From contig JALJCS010000001.1 in assembly GCA_023055355.1 (NCBI GenBank), positions 78,594,881-78,658,880 of the forward strand: DNA of 64,000 nt. The letters are read 5' to 3'. The position numbers and the translations under genes are program-made. Positions 61,901 to 64,000 of this stretch are shown piece by piece. Source of the DNA: Agelaius tricolor (Eukaryota > Chordata > Aves > Passeriformes > Icteridae). Within the stretch, counting starts at the first letter, position 1, and every line of letters begins with the position of its first letter. The notes below the pieces were generated by a model. That model made no database searches. It was not told the origin of the DNA and was given only the letters and a program-made list of their open reading frames with translations.

Positions 61901-62174
61901 AAAGATATAGTTTCTCTTTCCTACTCTATGTTTTTTCTGAGCTTTTGACAGGGTTATTAGGCACTAAGTGGAAATGAGAAGAAAGTGAGTAAAAACATGT
62001 AATAAAAATATTGACAATTTTGGCAAGCTGGGAGATGTGATGGGAAGAAAGGAGAATCTACTAAAGAGAAAGAGGAAGCTGGAATTAAAAAACGTGATAT
62101 TTAGGCCTTCTTTTCAAGATAGTGATAAATTATTATCCTATGAATTGACCCCACCTCCAAAAATATTCTCTTCC
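58958..62174. other. Non-coding, possible conserved block inside
   Basis: AT-rich, no exon seen. The part at 59820-60220 is complex sequence with several TAAT/ATTA homeodomain-type cores and little repeat character, which can mark conserved regulatory DNA, but conservation cannot be judged from one sequence. Confidence 0.4.
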
Positions 62175-62476
62175 TGTTGTCATCTTACTGCAGGGGTTCC
62201 ACACTGTTGTCTCCTATTGCAAAAGTTTCATACCTTCTTGATGTTTTCTCATGGGCTACTCCTCTGAGCACTGACTCCTTCTTCACAACACAAAACTGAC
62301 TGCAGTGCCCTTCTCAACCAGCCAATCCACTCATTTATAGCACTCTTCTTCTCATTGGTTGCAGCTGTGGCCTGTTAAAGTCATGCCTGTTCCTAATCTT
62401 TGATAATTAGCCCAGCTGCAACTCCTTAGGGTAAGATTACTTTCTAGACTATTTTCTTATACTCTATCCCCCTGCA
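62175..62476 (-). repeat. 3' LTR of the deleted ERV
   Basis: On the minus strand begins TGCAGGGGGATAG (62476) and ends ...GACAACA (62175). It aligns along its whole length to 63021-63336 with many substitutions and small indels, so the insertion is old. Confidence 0.75.
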
Positions 62477-62489
62477 ATTCCCCCTTTTT
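62477..62489 (-). promoter_or_regulatory. Polypurine tract of the deleted ERV
   Basis: AAAAAGGGGGAAT abuts the LTR start on the minus strand, consistent with the element's orientation. Confidence 0.65.
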
Positions 62490-62859
62490 AATTGCAGAGT
62501 TGCAGCATTTCTAGAAGGTCATGTTCAAAAAAATTTAACATTATGACATTCTATATTTCATTTAGAGCTAATAGTTATACAAATGTTCCAATAACATACT
62601 ACAGTACAAATATATACATATTTTAAGTGTTGATTCAGTTTTGCAGCTTTTCTCAGTTTACAAAGTACTTATCTTCAAAATCTTTTATACTCATGCTTAA
62701 CAAACATAAATAGCTGCAGCTGATATATTTCACTAATCAATAAATACACTGTACTGAATAATAGAACTACTCTTTCTCCAGTTCTTACAGTTGCTTTAGT
62801 AAGTTCTTCCCTTCTTCTTTCAGTTTTGTTGCTTTTCCTCACACAGTTCTCTACCCAGA

Positions 62860-63020
62860 TCACTCTAGGCTCACATCACTTAATGCTTAAGTCTTCTTTC
62901 CTGAATCACCACAGGATCACATTGTTGATACTTAAGTCCTTTTTTCCCAAATCCACAGGGTCATATAGTTTAGTATTTAAGTCCTTTTCTTTCTTCCTGA
63001 ACCATGTCAGGGTCACCAAT
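62860..63020 (-). repeat. Leader tandem repeat containing primer-site-like units
   Basis: Three to four diverged units of about 45-50 bp, each with a CTTAAGTCYTTT-like part and a CAGGRTCA-like part (plus-strand reading), at about 62860-62887, 62888-62932, 62933-62977 and 62978-63020. The last unit contains the primer-site sequence itself, so the repeat copies the primer-site neighbourhood into the leader. Confidence 0.6.
63002..63018 (-). promoter_or_regulatory. Decayed primer-binding site, tRNA-Trp type
   Basis: TGGTGACCCTGACATGG lies two bases from the 5' LTR. The first nine bases match the tRNA-Trp primer site; the differences that follow include C-to-T and G-to-A changes at CpG positions. 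Confidence 0.65.
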
Positions 63021-63336
63021 TGTTTTCATCTTACTATAGGGGTTCCATGCTGTTGTCTCCTTATCACAAAAGTTTCCTACCTTCTTGGTGCTTCTCATAG
63101 GCTCCTCCTCCTCAGAGCACTGATTCCTTTTTCACAAAATAACCAACTGACTCCAGTTCCCTTCTCAACCAGCCAACCTACTCTTTTATAGCACTCTTTT
63201 TATAGCATTGGTTACAGCTGTGGCCTGTTAAAGTCAGGCCTGTTCCTAATCTTTAATAATTAGCCCAGCTACAACTCCTTAGCGGTAAGATTACTTTCTA
63301 CACTATCTTTATTTTCTTATATTCTATCCCCCTACA
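63021..63336 (-). repeat. 5' LTR of the deleted ERV
   Basis: Begins TGTAGGGGGATAG on the minus strand at 63336. Shares the CAGCTGTGGCCTGTTAAAGT block (plus-strand reading) with the other LTR, near 63217-63236 and 62363-62382. Confidence 0.75.
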
Positions 63337-64000
63337 CCTTTCTATTTTTTCTTCATCTGAAGGAAATTTTTACATTTCAGTGTAACTCTGTCTCATGTTA
63401 TCAGAGATTTAAACATTTATAGTTGTTGGAACTTCCAAAGGGACCATTCTAATGTATTTCTGTATGAACTTATCTTTCATTATGTCAAGCATAGGGTTTT
63501 TTAATAATTTCTATTATATTGCTGCAGAATATGAAAGTCATAGATGTGTTAGGCCAAAACAAAAGATACAATAGAATATATCCATGGGTAATAATGTATT
63601 TTATTTTACACTGAAATTCATGTTTTCTAAAAGTAAAATTCTCATTTTAATCCTTTCAGCAGGCTCTTGTGGTTCCATTGACAATTCCTGACTCAAAAAT
63701 AATTAAGAGATATTTCTTCATCTCATACTACTTATCTTATAAACAATTTCTAATAGTTAGTAATCCTTTTTTTAGGTACAGTTACCAAAATTGAACACTA
63801 AATAAATAGTTTGAAAGTACATATAAAGGTACAATTCCCTTCCAATTCATATATGATTTATATATCTGTTTCCCAATTTATCCATGAAATAATAGAATCA
63901 CACATGCACACACTGAAAATCCATATTTCATCTATTACCCCACGTGGCTTCTTCATCATTCTTGAAGTCATTGCTTTTCAGAGCAATGGTAAACCTCTCA
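63337..64000. other. Non-coding, nothing assigned
   Basis: AT-rich sequence to the window edge; no gene or repeat family recognised. Confidence 0.5.

Larger units (their letters stand above)
62175..63336 (-). mobile_element. Old, internally deleted ERV with tRNA-Trp-type primer site
   Basis: Two diverged LTR-like copies (62175-62476 and 63021-63336) in direct orientation bracket about 544 bp without any gag, pol or env. On the minus strand the right copy is the 5' LTR: two bases after it sits a primer-site-like TGGTGACCCTGACATGG (63018-63002), matching the tRNA-Trp site of alpharetroviruses except for changes that fit CpG decay. The left copy is preceded by a polypurine tract AAAAAGGGGGAAT. 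Flanks TCTTCC and CCTTTC may be a decayed 6-bp target duplication. Probably a non-autonomous or deleted alpharetrovirus-related element. Confidence 0.75.

Noticed and set aside
1..64000. Bacterial-type systems (operons, CRISPR arrays, ribosome binding sites)
   Set aside because: CR1 LINEs, retroviral LTRs and low gene density show vertebrate DNA; no such structure was seen.

Overview
The window reads as bird nuclear DNA, most likely from a songbird. It is AT-rich, has no recognisable host exon, and carries at least eight decayed CR1 LINE fragments on both strands plus several LTR relics of types common in passerine genomes. The species call is an inference from repeat content; no host gene identifies it. 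I found no RNA gene, CRISPR array or operon.

The centre of interest is a complete provirus on the minus strand, 22267-30985 (8,719 bp). Its two 667-bp LTRs (TG...CA) look identical base for base and are flanked by a perfect 6-bp target duplication, CTTATT. In transcription order it holds: 5' LTR (30985-30319), a primer-binding site matching tRNA-Lys(CUU), a leader with a strong splice donor, gag (29879-27990), an A AAA AAC slippery site just before the gag stop, one long open pro-pol frame (dUTPase-like region, protease, RT, RNase H, integrase; 27993-24391), a good splice acceptor, env (24294-23002), a polypurine tract and the 3' LTR (22933-22267). All three reading frames are open and their visible catalytic residues are present, so this is a very recent and possibly still expressible insertion. 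Gag-Pol, the primer site and the frameshift look betaretrovirus-like, whereas the Env TM subunit has alpharetrovirus-type features, so the element looks mosaic.

The provirus is nested inside an older element of about 1.4 kb (20925-22266 plus 30992-31073). That element has TG...CA ends with inverted termini and a perfect 5-bp duplication, GCTTG, as in a solo ERVL-type LTR. It contains a 33-bp GC-rich minisatellite of about seven units (21141-21370).

Other elements: CR1 pieces at 8690-9400 (+), 10695-11458 (-), 12405-12540 (-), 15668-16137 (-), 35208-35900 (+), 38826-39430 (+), 41209-41790 (-) and 54345-54700 (+); LTR relics at 15111-15494, 18393-18899, 32140-32891 and 58346-58957; and an old, internally deleted minus-strand ERV at 62175-63336 with diverged LTRs, a decayed tRNA-Trp-type primer site and a tandem leader repeat built from primer-site-like units. 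The remaining sequence (roughly 1-8.1 kb, 42-54 kb and 59-62 kb) is unassigned intergenic or intronic DNA with only simple repeats and short palindromes.
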